Shown: piece by piece, positions 1 to 11,782 of the stretch
Layout of the letters: every line of letters starts with the position of its first letter
Numbering within the stretch: the stretch's first letter is position 1
Source of the DNA: Siphonodentalium dalli
Lineage: Eukaryota; Mollusca; Scaphopoda; Gadilida; Siphonodentaliidae
Direction of reading: 5' to 3'
DNA: 64,000 nt
Assembly (NCBI GenBank): GCA_032622095.1
Contig: CP136064.1
Coordinates: 190,017,794 to 190,081,793 of the forward strand
The notes under the pieces: model-generated
Database searches by the model: none
The model's input: the letters and a program-made list of their open reading frames with translations, nothing else
What the model was told of the DNA's origin: nothing
Translations under genes and position numbers: made by a program

Positions 1-1104
1 TGCAAGTCGCTAACCTGTGCCATATTAAGCATATGAACACAAAACTTTTCGGCCTTTACTTAAAGGGTTAAGATAAAATGAAAGACCAGGACCAAATCCC
101 AGGGACGTTGTATGATGTTTATATAAGGGTGGTACTATAGGAGGGGTACAAATGTTTCTTTGAATTTATGTCAACAATAGCATTATAGCGAAAGACATCT
201 TCGACGTCTGGTTGTAGGACAGGATCTCAAGGTCATCAAACGGTGAACATTAATTCCGGCCAACGAAATTTCGGTCCACACAGAGACATCACCGACATAC
301 TTTATTCCACGGCACCGAATTTCTGCCATCTGATCACACGCAGTTGAAATCTGGAATCCAATGGTCTGCAGGTTCTCTTGTGTTTAAAGATTTATAATCC
401 GTATTAACGCTTCGTATTACCATTTCTTTGGCTTCGGAGGTAAACAAATATTTGATTAGAGTTGAGGAACCCACCCACCAAAGCTCCGAGTGATCAGATA
501 TCGATTTTCGGAAACTATTTCTCACCAGCCGTACTTTTTTGGGGCCTGGCAAAAAGTCGACGAGAGGACGGTCTCGGGCAAACTTGCGGATGAAGATGGA
601 TAACTCTACAGTCAAGTAGCGTTGTGATTTAGATATTTGACAAACCGGCCAAATTTAGTTCCTTTAATATTCCTATACAATGCAGTTGACATACTTACGG
701 ATTACAATTGACTTAGTATTATGTTGTCCTTGTTTCATTCAAATTTTGGTCAAATGGTATATTGGCCTAATTTAATTACATTCTTCCGTAATAATGATCT
801 GTACAAGATGTTCAGTTTTCTTGAGTGGTGGTGCAAAATCAATGCAGTTTTGTTTGGCACATGGCAATGTTGGTACCCACCACCCCGTAACTTGCAAAAA
901 ATGTTTTACGCTCAACTTTCGAACACCCACCCAATAGTCCATGATCTTCAATATCAATAAGAATATAACAATTAATTATCGATCTCAAGGTCGTGCATGA
1001 TAATACCCCACCAGTATCATCCAAATGGCTACGATGCCATTTGTTATTTATATTAAACAAATCGTTTTTGGTAACCTTAGGATCAGTCTTGATTCCTGAT
1101 GCTA
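1..1104. other. Gene-free stretch with one dispersed-repeat copy
   Basis: No gene is recognised. About 430-600 (minus sense) matches 59745-59895 (plus sense): both contain ATCGATATCT, then GTGGGTTCCTC, then AATCAAATATTT in the same order. This is a dispersed repeat of unknown class. The short open frames here have no recognisable domain. Confidence 0.4.
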
Positions 1105-1111
1105 CTCTTTT

Positions 1112-1311
1112 CAGTTTTCTTTGTTGTCACACACATATTTGAGTCAGTTGAAATTAGGGGTGGGGTCTTTGTTGTCACACACATATTTGATTCAGTTGAA
1201 CCAGGGGGTGAGGTTCTTTGTTGTCACACACATATTTGATTCAGTTGAACCAAGGGTGAGGTTCTTCGTTGTCACGCACATATTTGAGTCAGTTGAATCA
1301 GGGTGGGGTCA
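1112..1311. repeat. Tandem repeat, about 49-bp unit, four copies
   Basis: Four successive units each read CTTTGTTGTCACACACATAT, then TTGA, a G or T, TCAGTTGAA and a G-rich end. They start near 1118, 1168, 1217 and 1265. Variants such as GAGTCAG/GATTCAG and CACACA/CACGCA show moderate divergence. The open frame across the array comes from the repeat and is not coding. Confidence 0.85.
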
Positions 1312-1639
1312 TGAAAATAACTCCATGATATAAGGTGGAATTATATTTTTAATGTTTGGGACCGCAGAAACCCAGTAACACAAGTGTTTCCTGTCCAATC
1401 TCGGACACCCACCGCTCCAACACAAGTTTTTTTCCGATGACAATTGTGGATTGGGGACTCACTACAAAAGTTTGATGAAAAAACGGTGAAGATAGCATGA
1501 TAAGTCTTAATAATGTGAACTATTTTAAATAACCATCCGGATGAAATGCCAACCATATAAGCTCAATGAAAAGCACCAGAAGTCTAAGAAAATCACAAAC
1601 ATTAATTAATTAATGAAACTTGTCAAATAAGTCCCAGCA

Positions 1640-2444
1640 TGTATTATATATTTTGGAAGATCTGTTTGTTTGTTTGTTTGTTTGTGTGTAATCGATGAAC
1701 TCGAAAACGGCCGACCCGATTTTGATGAAACTTGGTATGTGGGGGTATTTTCGGCCCGGGGGGGGGGGGGGGGGGGGGGTGACATAGGCCTATTGATTTT
1801 CAGATCCGAGGTCAACTTTTCACGTGCCGAGGTCAAATCTGTTTTTACGCTGTGTTACGGGACTTTCATTTCAGTTCGGTGCTTACAAATCGATTCGAAA
1901 CAGCGCGAATATAAAATGCCAGTCATAATAATGACACTGTGAGAATCTTTCGTGTTTCCTCTTTCCAACGATATATAATGCGTATGTATCCGTTTTAGTT
2001 ATCTGCCTCAATTATCAAGAAGAAGTGGTACTATCTTCCATCAGGATAAAAACAATGCGTAACTTCTATGACGTCGTTAGAGGTCATAACGTTAGACCAC
2101 GTTAACGCTTAACCGGCCGATGCATTTGACTGCTTCAGACGTCTTGGCGATATCTCGGGCACCGATGGTAATTTATCTTTACGTTGAAACTTGATAATTA
2201 ATGAGCGTGTGTATATGAGGCGCGTTTATATACTTGAGTGGAAATCAAATCGGGTTAAACTGGCGGATTTTAACGGACGAAATTTGATGCATAGGGTATC
2301 TCGGTATCCGCTGGGCCGATTTCCCGGTATCCGCTGGTCCGATTTCCACCATTTTTGGGGTGTTGGTGTTTGACCCCACCTGACCTTGACATTCAAAATG
2401 GTCAATTCAAGGTCAAAGCCCGGACGAAGTCGGGTCACCTTCTA

Positions 2445-2445
<1 letters not shown>
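1640..2445 (+). mobile_element. Helitron-like non-autonomous element
   Basis: The 3' end has a bulged hairpin around GAC-GAA-GTC, then TCACCTT and CTAG followed by T, which fits the CTRR-T terminus of Helitrons. The body carries the repeated phrases TTGATGAAACTTGG and TTCAAGGTCA seen in the elements at 2496 and 26511. A 22-base G run lies at 1758-1779. The 5' end is approximate. No Rep/helicase coding is visible. Confidence 0.5.

Positions 2446-2492
<47 letters not shown>
2446..2492. repeat. (AT)n microsatellite between two inverted element ends
   Basis: An uninterrupted AT dinucleotide run. It separates two 3' ends of the same Helitron-like family in opposite orientation, giving an inverted repeat of about 70 bp on either side. 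Confidence 0.95.
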
Positions 2493-2495
<3 letters not shown>

Positions 2496-2496
<1 letters not shown>

Positions 2497-2924
2497 TAGA
2501 AGGTGACCCGACTTCGTCCGGGCTTTGACCTTGAATTGATCATTTTGAAGGTCAAGGTCAGGTTGTGGTCACGATTTGACCCGTCCAAAACACTCAGTGG
2601 ACAAAAGTAACCCTATGTATCAAATTTCGTGAAAATCCCAACAAAATTCGCGATTTGACCTTGAATTGACCCGATTTCAAGGTCAATGTCACGTCGCACG
2701 GGTAAATTAATAGGCTTATGAGACTCCCCATACGAAAGTACCCCCACATACCAAGTTTCATCGAAATCCCGTGATATTCGGGCGTTTGACCTTGAAATGA
2801 CCCGATTTCAAGGTCAAGGTCACGTCGCACGGGCAAATTAATAGGCCTATGTCAATACCCGGCCGAAACTATCCCCACATACCAAGTTTCATCGAAATCG
2901 GCTTGGCCGTTTTATATATATGCA
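2496..2924 (-). mobile_element. Helitron-like element, inverted relative to 1640-2445
   Basis: On the minus strand it ends with the same hairpin and CTAG terminus at 2496. The body has two and a half internal units of about 140 bp, each with CAAGTTTCATCGAAATC, then TTTGACCTTGAA, TTTCAAGGTCA and CACGTCGCACGGG. The 5' end near 2924 is approximate and abuts the foldback element at 2934. Confidence 0.5.
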
Positions 2925-3537
2925 CATAAGAAGCACGGCTGGTAATCTATACATGCACATCCAAATAATGGACAGAATTGGATCATCCTGTTGTGCATGT
3001 ATAGATTGATTTCTTCACCTCGACAGGTAGGTACCTCATCTAAATTCACTTTTTTTGTTGATTTCTTCATTGTTTTCGCTAAAACCACTCTTACGTTGGG
3101 ATGTGGGGATGGTTAACGAACGACTACACATAGGTTTCCACGCCGCATGTGTCCCCGATTAAAATATCTCGGCGTTGTCATCGGAATTTTTTATTGTTTT
3201 TTTCTTCCCGGCGAAGAAAAATTATCACATTTTGGCATATTTCTACCACAAAACCGACTGGTATAGGTTTACCCATGATGTTATGTGTGATGTGTGGGCT
3301 AACGAACCATTTGCAACCATTCCCCGCTCGTCATTTTGCTGTTTACGCGAAAACCAGGACAAATCATTTCACATTTATTGTTGATCGGCATAATTGTTGA
3401 GACTGTGTAGAATTGGAGAGGCCATCCTCGCCACTAAATATCGCAATTTTCGACCTCATTTGAACACACGGGGTCCAATTATACATGCCATGTTACACTG
3501 GGGAATATGTTTTCAATATACGAACGTGTGCACATAA

Positions 3538-4133
3538 TGAAAGTGTCAATGACACTGTAGCTCAACTTAGGTAGGGGAATAATTTAATGGTTGACAGTAA
3601 ATGGAGGAATAGGAAAGGTGCTAATTGAAATGTCTAACATGCGCCAAAGGATTTAGTGATGCAAAGAGTAAAATACAAGATGGCTGCTGGTGGCCATTTT
3701 TTTTGGCCAATTGACCCCAAAAGAACTCGTTCCCATCTACGTATAATTGTTAACATCCATGACAAATTTTATGAAGATCTGACCAAAGCTACGACATACA
3801 AATTTCATGATGATCAGACGAACAGTACGACCTGTAGACCGCGCCAATGGATTGAATTTTGAAATCCAAGATGCCCGCTGGCAGCCATGTTTTTTGGCCG
3901 AATGACCCCACATTGATTCGTTCCCATCTACATGTCAATGTCAACATTCATGACAAATTTCATGAAGATCAGACCAAAGGTACAACCTGTAGCCCGCGCC
4001 AAAGGAAATTGTTGACGGACACACGGACACACGGACACACGCACAAACGAACACACGCACACACGGACACACGGACACACGGACGACGGACGCCAAACCA
4101 TGGCAATAGCTCAAACTTACAAGTAAGTTGAGC
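3538..4133. mobile_element. Repeat element inserted into the left arm of foldback element I
   Basis: TAA flanks it on both sides (3535-3537 and 4134-4136). Removing one TAA plus the element restores the left arm exactly as predicted from the right arm. The body has two units with GACAAATTT(T/C)ATGAAGATC, an (ACACGGAC)n stretch, and an end hairpin built from AGCTCAAACTTAC and GTAAGTTGAGCT. A 3-bp TAA duplication would fit PIF/Harbinger-type insertion, but the terminal inverted repeats are not clear. Confidence 0.75.
4012..4090. repeat. (ACACGGAC)n microsatellite
   Basis: Repeated GGACACAC/GCACACAC/GAACACAC octamers near the 3' end of the inserted element. The long open frames across it (3859-4131 plus, 3969-4205 minus) come from the repeat. 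Confidence 0.85.
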
Positions 4134-4593
4134 TAAAAATACGGTCGTGTATAACAGAGACCTGTATTGCACGTACGTAAATATTTGCATATAGACTGTT
4201 GTCATTATGTCTGCATTTGATGCGTCGTTGGCTCAACTGTAATATCGACTACCGTGCTGTACGTCGTCTAGAACTACCAATCACCACATGTCAATGAATG
4301 TGTTAGTTGTAAACGTCGGCTATATTTGTTGCCACTTGTTTTAAATTTAACACACGTACGATGTTTGAGGGGACCCGCTACTTGCAACCCGTAATTTTGT
4401 GGCACATCAAAATATAACGTGGTACACATAAAATTGAGACAAATTTTGGGGCGATTTTTAGCGATTAGCCTACTCCGTTCGAGCGTAAGCGATGAGTAAT
4501 CGCTACAAATTCGGCTCAAGAAATTGTCTGAGGGGTCATAATATATGACGTTCCAAGCTCCCGTGTACAAACGTCATTTTTTTTAACTTGCAG

Positions 4594-4687
4594 AATGGAG
4601 AAAATTTCACGAAAGCGACACGAGTGCGACAGATGCGACAAATCATTTTCGCAAAGGTGTAAATTGACTGTTCACAAACAAAATCGC
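4594..4687 (+). pseudogene. C2H2 zinc-finger exon fragment captured in the foldback loop
   Basis: A T-run and CTTGCAG (4577-4593) look like a splice acceptor. The next bases open a frame at ATG 4595. Residues 9-31 read HECDRCDKSFSQ, then RCKLTVHKQNR: C at 11 and 14, F at 18, L at 24 and H at 27, with the C-X2-C-X12-H spacing of a classical zinc finger. The position of the second zinc histidine (residue 31) is arginine (CGC). From about 4680 the frame runs into sequence that is an inverted copy of 4436-4458, so the exon seems to be cut off there. It is probably a captured host or transposase zinc-finger exon; a functional protein is unlikely. Confidence 0.6.
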
Positions 4688-5726
4688 CCCAAAATTTGTC
4701 TCAGGGGGTCATATATGACGTCCCACGCTCCCGTGGTTTGAACATGTGATCATACTGGTCAATAATTATGATTGCAGATACTGGGGGTGCTATAGCCCTA
4801 TATATACATGTATCTGTTACCGACGACCGTAATTTATGTGTACCACGTTATATTTTGATGTGCCACAAAATTACGGGTTGCAAGTAGCGGGTCCCCTCAA
4901 ACATCGTACGTGTGTTAAATTTAAAACAAGTGGCAACAAATATAGCCGACGTTTACAACTAACACATTCATTGACATGTTGTGATTGGTAGTTCTAGACG
5001 ACGTACAGCACGGTAGTCGATATTACAGTTGAGCCAACGACGCATCAAATGCAGACATAATGACAACAGTCTATATGCAAATATTTACGTACGTGCAATA
5101 CAGGTCTCTGTTATACACGACCGTATTTTTATGTGCACACGTTCGTATATTGAAAACATATTCCCCAGTGTAACATGGCATGTATAATTGGACCCCGTGT
5201 GTTCAAATGAGGTCGAAAATTGCGATATTTAGTGGCGAGGATGGCCTCTCCAATTCTACACAGTCTCAACAATTATGCCGATCAACAATAAATGTGAAAT
5301 GATTTGTCCTGGTTTTCGCGTAAACAGCAAAATGACGAGCGGGGAATGGTTGCAAATGGTTCGTTAGCCCACACATCACACATAACATCATGGGTAAACC
5401 TATACCAGTCGGTTTTGTGGTAGAATGTGATAATTTTTCTTCGCCGGGAAGAAAAAAACAATAAAAAATTCCGATGACAACGCCGAGATATTTTAATCGG
5501 GGACACATGCGGCGTGGAAACCTATGTGTAGTCGTTCGTTAACCATCCCCACATCCCAACGTAAGAGTGGTTTTAGCGAAAACAATGAAGAAATCAACAA
5601 AAAAAGTGAATTTAGATGAGGTACCTACCTGTCGAGGTGAAGAAATCAATCTATACATGCACAACAGGATGATCCAATTCTGTCCATTATTTGGATGTGC
5701 ATGTATAGATTACCAGCCGTGAGAAG

Positions 5727-7642
5727 TGTTGAGAGCGTCGTATTCTCTCAATTGGTGACTATAGCCCCGGTTAGATGACCAGATAGTCACCCAGTCTGTT
5801 TTAATAATATAATTGCCCATCTGCAGTCTGTTCCAATAAACAATAACAAGTAATTGAAGAACACACCGACAAAATACATGTATTCTTTGCAAATGTAAGA
5901 AACACAGGGGCTTGTAACGCACACGCTGCTCCGCCACACCCTCCCCAACCTGCATTATAATTGTGCGCCGTGCCTACTAGTATATATCAGACTCATTCAT
6001 ACTATTCCATGATATATTAGTATATGAACACGTATATACTGTAAACGTTACAGAACCATTTGTTTATAGACAAACAATCGGAAATACCGGATCGATCGTC
6101 CAAAAAAATTGTCCGTTGCTCTAGCTGTTGAAGGCGAAGATCAAATTATTGGCGCCATCAACACTCGCATTCAAATCACATCAAATTTATTTTAATCAAC
6201 CCATACTACCAGCTGTCAGTTAAAAATCCAGCGAATCCACGTTACTTCATGATTGGGAAATGATCAGACAGAAAACGTGTACATAATATAATTGTTCTTG
6301 CTAAGAGATGAATATTTTTAAAATCCAGTTAGTATTTGAATATTATCGCATCCATATCATTATGCCATAATATTAGTATATTCTTAGGAAAATATCATAA
6401 TAATTGATATCTGTTATTTCTAAATTATAACCTACAACGAAGGCCGCCCGTCTTATTGAAAATTAATGTTATATTACGTTGTGCTGTTTATAGTAATGTT
6501 TGTTTTAATTTACTTCAATCGTGTAGGTTACAATCTAACGTGCTAAATGACATTTTATACTTACGAGATTCACAGATAAGTATCCAATCAAGTTATTGTG
6601 TTTACCAGCATAGGAAAACTTGTCTCAGTATAGAACTCTAACTCCATATTGATGGCAAAGTTTCGTGTACAAGTCATATACGCCGTCACGTGACCGAAAT
6701 GCCCCAGTGACTGGGAGTATGAATGTTTACTATACATTTCTATTAAGGGTCATCTGTATTATGGGACATTTTGTGACAGACAGTTCGGTCACTATTATAA
6801 ATGATGTATTCATGCATATAACATCCATACGATCATGTTGCGTATGAAAAGAATGTTCATTAGTAACATGAGACCGAGAGATCTTCAAAAGTTTGAAAAC
6901 CATTTTGGATGGTGTGGCTTAGACGCTACGGTAGGGTCCAATGCTTCCATATAGACTGATAAGATCATATCATTTAAATAGTACCCCAGCGTGACACTGA
7001 TTATGCGCATTTGTCGTCAATTAACAATGCCGAAATGAAATGTAAGCATACCTTAACCGCATGATGTGTCATGCGTGAGGCCGATTATACGATAACGAAA
7101 TACATCATGTCTATGTTTTATTTGTGATGCGGTGAATTAATTACCGACTTCAGGGATTCCTTCCTTGACCGTGTGATCACGCGTATATATGGGATTGAGA
7201 CTTTCTTCAGTATATATACGCTACACCACGGGAACCTGATGGCAACTCTTCTTGGAAATGTCAACCTAATCAACAATGGACTCTCAGACAAATCTTCGAC
7301 GGCTTTATTATAGACTCGATCGGCCCGTTTCCCGTGGAAGGCTTGCACAGCAATTCGCGATGAAACCCGACACAGTGTTGGAGCTGCAACTTCTTTTCAG
7401 CAAATACCTCATTTTAAATGATATAACTCAAGCCCCATGCGTGTGAGCAATTATTTTTCAATATCTGTTTTATCTCCATTCTTATTACTTTATTGACCAC
7501 ATCTCTACACACACTGTCCATATGTTATATACATACACAGTGTAATATAGACTCTCTCAAAGGGAGGTTAGAATAAACATATACTTAGTAACTGTGTCAT
7601 GTGTTAGTGTAAATTATATTTTATTTTCGAACATAACATTAT
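5727..7642. other. Gene-free stretch
   Basis: AT-rich sequence with short, stop-limited frames. No gene, RNA or clear repeat structure was recognised. Confidence 0.4.
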
Positions 7643-8108
7643 AGATACGGGCGGCGTTGGCGGTGGGTATGCTGTTAAAATATTCAGCTCCGTCAAAAAC
7701 CGCCATAAACAGAAAGAATAGTAAAATATAGACATACCTTGTTCTTATACCAATCAGAAATATGGCATAAACAGTATGTTATTGTCAAATGTTTTTCCTT
7801 TGTTATGTAAACAAAAGCAAAAAAACGTTACAAACCTAGCTTTTGTTTATATCCGGATATGGTAAACATAAAGAGCGTTATTTATTACTGTTTTCCTGAT
7901 ATGGAAATAACAAAGAGCGTTTATATCATTTGTTTGTGATTAACCAATATAATTGCGCTGTGTTATGTAAACAGAAGCAACACTTCTGTATCACGAGCAT
8001 GTTCTTGTTTACGTACACAATCGTACGTCTTGACGACAATATACTAATTACGCGCTGATTATGTTTGGCATATGAGCAAAACTATATATATTTTATTATT
8101 CCTTCTGT
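7643..8108. mobile_element. Right-truncated copy of the ACGGGCGGCGTT element family
   Basis: It starts AGATACGGGCGGCGTT and continues with GGGTATGCTGTTAAAATATT. It matches the reverse complement of the complete copy at 30566-31087 over most of its length, including TATCCGGATATGGTAAACAT and TTTCCTGATATGGAAATAA. Similarity stops just after ATTCCTTCTGTT near 8108, so the far terminal repeat is missing. The left flank reads TTAT where the family has TTAA. Confidence 0.75.
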
Positions 8109-8650
8109 TGAGGAGAGCTTTCCGGTGAATAGCAACAAGCCATATTTCCGACTAAATCCTGAACAGTTACCCATAATTCTGCTGTGGTTAAGGAGTCGAT
8201 TATTTAGGGCATTACTGTATGTCCTGAATTATATAAAGTGCAATTTGGCAGAGACGTCAGGCAAGGATATATTACACCCCTATCATTTTGGGGGAAGTTA
8301 CAGGCCTGGTGTGTCCAGCGTAAAATCTTATCAGAGAAAAGTATCTCACTAACCAATACCCATATAGGCACTATATCTGAAGTAATAACCACGGATACCC
8401 TGTTAAAACTCACAACATGTTGTTCTGCAAGACAAGTGAGCACATTTGTTGACAAAGCCCAAAAAAGATCCGATTCATTTAGTCCCCCAGTTGTTAGTAT
8501 ATATAATAAATTGACTTGTCTATCTCAGCAGGGTTCGATTCCGGAGAGGGAGCATGAGAAACGGCTACCACACCCAAGGAAGGCAGCCGTGGGTTATCGG
8601 ATCTAACTGAAATTTGGTATGGTTGCTTATTAAGAATATATGAAAGCTGT
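8109..8650. other. Gene-free stretch
   Basis: The 122-codon open frame at 8238-8606 has no recognisable domain and no supporting splice or start context. Nothing else was identified. Confidence 0.35.
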
Positions 8651-8669
8651 TCACTTTAATAAACTGCCA

Positions 8670-9090
8670 AGCCGTTGCAGGTTTTCAAGTTTGTGGAAGA
8701 TAGGAAAGCTTCATGGATCTCCGATGATAATTCACTTAAAATGATGCGTTTGAGATTCCTCAAAGTAACATTTTTGTTTGAGTGCAACATGTTTCCCATT
8801 CCGGAAAGAAAATTCAATCAGCTAGGAAATGGACAGAAATAGCTTTATCAGAGACCTGGAGACTGTTAATTTTCATGGTGCTTTCTTCTATAATCACCCA
8901 GTCAAGTGTGTGTAGTGAACAATGAGTCGGTGACGTTATGATCTGCGTGGAACCAAATGTGTCCCTAAGTGCTCTTAAACTATCTACATCGGTGTCAGAG
9001 GTCGATTTAAAATGTAGATTAATGTCACATAAGATAATATATATATATCCTTGTATTCCTCCCCCATTGGGAGAGTATATTGAGAACATA
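8670..9090 (-). pseudogene. LINE endonuclease relic (Jockey/CR1-like)
   Basis: On the minus strand a 91-codon frame reads like the C-terminal half of an apurinic-type LINE endonuclease. It has CDINLHF (family: GDFNxHF), then a stretch ending LRDTFGSTQIITSPTH, HTLDWVIIEES, and SDKAISVHF at the usual SDH-containing end. The first G of GDxN and the D of SDH are changed. After a stop, a second frame continues with LINE-like NVTLRNLKRI. Frame breaks and missing reverse transcriptase make it a dead fragment. Confidence 0.7.
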
Positions 9091-9834
9091 ATTATATAAA
9101 CATGACAAAAAGGTGAATATTATACATATAAGTACAAAGTGCAAAAGTCAATGGTGGAGGTAGGTCTGTAAATACACACAAACGTTAAGGGTCGAGAAAG
9201 TGTTCTAATAATAATTACATTTTCTGGTATCTAAAATATGTTAACAAAACAGAAAATTGGAAGCAAAGTTTGATTGTTCGCAGAATCAAATTGTTCTTTA
9301 CTAAAAAAAGCCACTGGTAAAATATTATGGTCATGCCGAACTATTAATCCGTTCCTGATGGGAGCTGCGCTGGTGCAGCATTAAAATCATGCGCCAGTGC
9401 ATTCTCTTATATATGCCAGTCTCCCATAGGGAGCCTAGCATATATAAGAGAAGGGCTGGCTTACAATGTCAAAGTATATATTGTTAGGCCAACGTATTAT
9501 CTTATACATGCCAGGCTCCCTTTGGAGAAAGAAGCAACTTACTACTAGTCAAATGAACCGTATGACGATGGAGAAAATAAGATCACACGAAAGTGACACC
9601 GAAATCAACAAAAATTCGACCAGGGGCGTGCGACAACTATGATTGCATTAAGAAAAGAGTAAAATGAAAAAGGGTTTTTAAAAATCACATCATTATGAGC
9701 ATTAAAATAAAACAGAGAGCACTACCTGCTACTCCAATATATCCTCGTGCAAACATGTTCATATTAGACCTAAATATTCACATTGGTTCATATTGGACTT
9801 ATTATAAGCACAATACGGGATTATTTCATATTGA
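9091..9834. other. Gene-free stretch with a small hairpin
   Basis: No gene seen. At 9412-9453 CTCTTATATATGCCAGTCTCCC is followed at once by its imperfect reverse complement, a compact stem-loop with a 3-4-base loop. A degenerate third arm appears near 9500-9525. Confidence 0.45.
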
Positions 9835-10550
9835 AATAGTCCCCTACCTTAATCGTATTTTAATTTGCGCAGTACTATTTTTCGCTCAGTTTTGAATTCG
9901 CGCACTTTGAATTCGCGCACCTAGCACCTTAATCGCCAATGAAGATATGTGTGCACATTAATCACCATCACGACGGCTTTACGTCGTGCACAAATTAACA
10001 TAACTGCATCATCAATGTGTTGTGAAGACTTGTGTTTATACGCTCCCAACAATTATTCTGTATTGAAATAGTTATAAACATAATTTAAATGAATTCAAAG
10101 AAGTAAAACGCAACCACGTATAGAAAACATTCATAAGCAAAAATAAAAACTTGGCTGTGGGTTGTGTTGACATTAACTAACTCAGGCTCTTTGGTCACAG
10201 TGTCACGCCAGCGTTGTGAACATGGCGACGTGCTTTCGTGCATCTTCAGTCTGCAATATGTGTATATCTTACAAGTATTTCAACATCAATGATGTCATGA
10301 TTTGTTGTTGGATAATTATGTCATTCATGTACATATCATTAATGGTTTACGTGTATGGTTGCCCGCATGTAAAAGTCCAACACGCCTAATATTCGGTCCA
10401 ACATTCCGCAATGTATATATTTAACTCGTCGACATAGCCTTCTTGTTTCCCTATGTGGTTTGGGCTAAACTCAGGAGTCGTACTATTTTTTGCTCAGGTG
10501 CGAAAAATAGTACTGCGCGAATTTAAATACGAGTAAGGTATATAGTGCTG
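9835..10550. mobile_element. Probable MITE with about 50-bp terminal inverted repeats
   Basis: The left end (9843-9893: ACCTTAATCGTATTTTAATT, then GCGCAGTACTATTTTTCGC) matches the reverse complement of 10495-10545. No coding is visible between them. Exact ends and target duplication were not resolved. Confidence 0.55.
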
Positions 10551-11103
10551 TTTTATTAACCAGCGTTTAGGCCCATATAGAGCGTATTTGAGTTTTCAAA
10601 TAATGACAATATGAGCTTATTTTGTTTATTTTTCACGAGAAAACCAACCAGTAGGACCACGTGGGTGTAGCATTACTAGAATATAATTAAGGACAATACA
10701 AAATAAAATTTAAGCAAAGCCGTGTGCATGCGAGTAATGAAAAACGTTCACCAATAACACGAAATTTATCAACATTTTGTTCAAAGAAATTTTGTCGGTT
10801 TGTCAAATATCTGACACAAACAAATCCACTTGATTTTAGAGTTATCCATCTTCATCTAATATGCATGTATGACGAAGACATTTCATTGGAAATACATAAA
10901 GATTGACTGGATTGAAGAAACTATATGAATGGTATAATATGTAGATATATTTATCTCAACAAAGTACAAAATATGTAACAATCAAGCTACGTTGAAATGC
11001 AAAACAAGCAAAGAGGTATGGTTTATATTGAGAGTTGCAGCTGCATGTTATATGCGCAAGAACATTAAAAAATGTAGAAATAAAGAAGTAGGCGAAACCT
11101 GTC
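10551..11103. other. 3' flank of the cyclase-family gene
   Basis: Downstream of the minus-strand gene. No canonical AATAAA lies close to the stop; the first one read on the minus strand is at about 10625-10630, roughly 475 bp beyond it, and could be the polyadenylation signal. No other feature seen. Confidence 0.35.
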
Positions 11104-11782
11104 TCATCGTATTATCAGCATGGCCAGAGCGATTGATAATACATTAGCAACGGATATGGCAACAGTAGTACTGGCTGTGTTCATAAGACTTGAATCGAAA
11201 ACTCCAAGTACCCTGGAAGGGGAACCAGAGCCTTGGAAAATTTTTACTGTACCGACAAAGATTGTTGCTCCTCGTGGCGGGAGCTGATCGAGCCCAGCAA
11301 CATTCTCCAGACCAGGAATGTTGTTCTTGCCGGTGTATTTGTGAACCGGAAACTTAGTTGTCTGTCCATATTCAAATGACGGGGTGTCAGTGCCTAACAT
11401 ATCCATGTTGCGTTTCTGGTGGAGCCACATAGCAGCACTGAGACTGAACCCAGGGAAGTGGAAAGAAGAATTATCCTTTAGGTTATCTGAGTTGAAGACA
11501 AGTGTCTTGTTGTCGTACCGTGACTCCCAGCCCGAATTCATCAGAACAATTGCGTTGTCAGGTATGCGTCCGTTCTTTTCCTCCCATTTTTCCAGATGTT
11601 CTACTTCTATCTCGAAGTCGTGATTGTTCTTCGTGTGCTCTTTGACGTCTATGACAACACCGGGACCGATTAGTTTCCCCACAGGCACCTCATGTTGTCT
11701 TTGTGCCCCCTTCCATGAATGGGACGGTGCGTCCATATGCGTACCCGAGTGATCAGATCCATGCAATATATTCCATTCGAAC
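11104..11782 (-). CDS. Cyclase-family (kynurenine formamidase/isatin hydrolase-like) metal hydrolase, exon 2
   Basis: The main exon of a two-exon gene. Joined to exon 1 (15808-15974) it gives 281 residues, normal for Pfam cyclase proteins (PF04199), which hydrolyse small amides or cyclic imides with a divalent metal. The signature HSGTHMDAPSH falls at residues 67-77; H67, H71, D73 and H77 are the expected metal and active-site residues. Also visible are SGWESRY, GTDTPSFEYGQ and the C-terminal GSGSPSRVLG, all typical of the family. The last ~20 residues (TTVAISVANVLSIALAMLII) are hydrophobic, like a GPI-anchor signal or a membrane tail, so the enzyme is probably secreted and tethered. The acceptor is CGCTTCAG at 11783-11790; the open frame extends upstream to a false ATG inside the intron. 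The animal substrate is unknown. Confidence 0.9.

Larger units (their letters stand above)
2934..5721. mobile_element. Foldback (long inverted-repeat) element I, about 2.8 kb
   Basis: The ends are inverted copies beginning CACGGCTGGTAATCTATACA. The left arm is 2934-3537 plus 4137-4432; the right arm is 4832-5721, almost perfectly complementary. The loop is 4433-4831. The 5-bp sequence AGAAG lies on both sides (2929-2933 and 5722-5726) and is a likely target duplication. No transposase is seen. Open frames at 3149-3400 and 5266-5508 are mirror copies in the two arms and are not genes. The left arm is split by the insertion at 3538-4133. The superfamily is not identified. Confidence 0.85.

Noticed and set aside
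3149-5508. Paired open frames (3149-3400 plus, 5266-5508 minus) encoding nearly the same peptide
   Set aside because: They are the two arms of one inverted repeat, with no domain or codon signal.
8238-8606. 122-codon plus-strand frame
   Set aside because: No recognisable motif, and no repeat or splice support.
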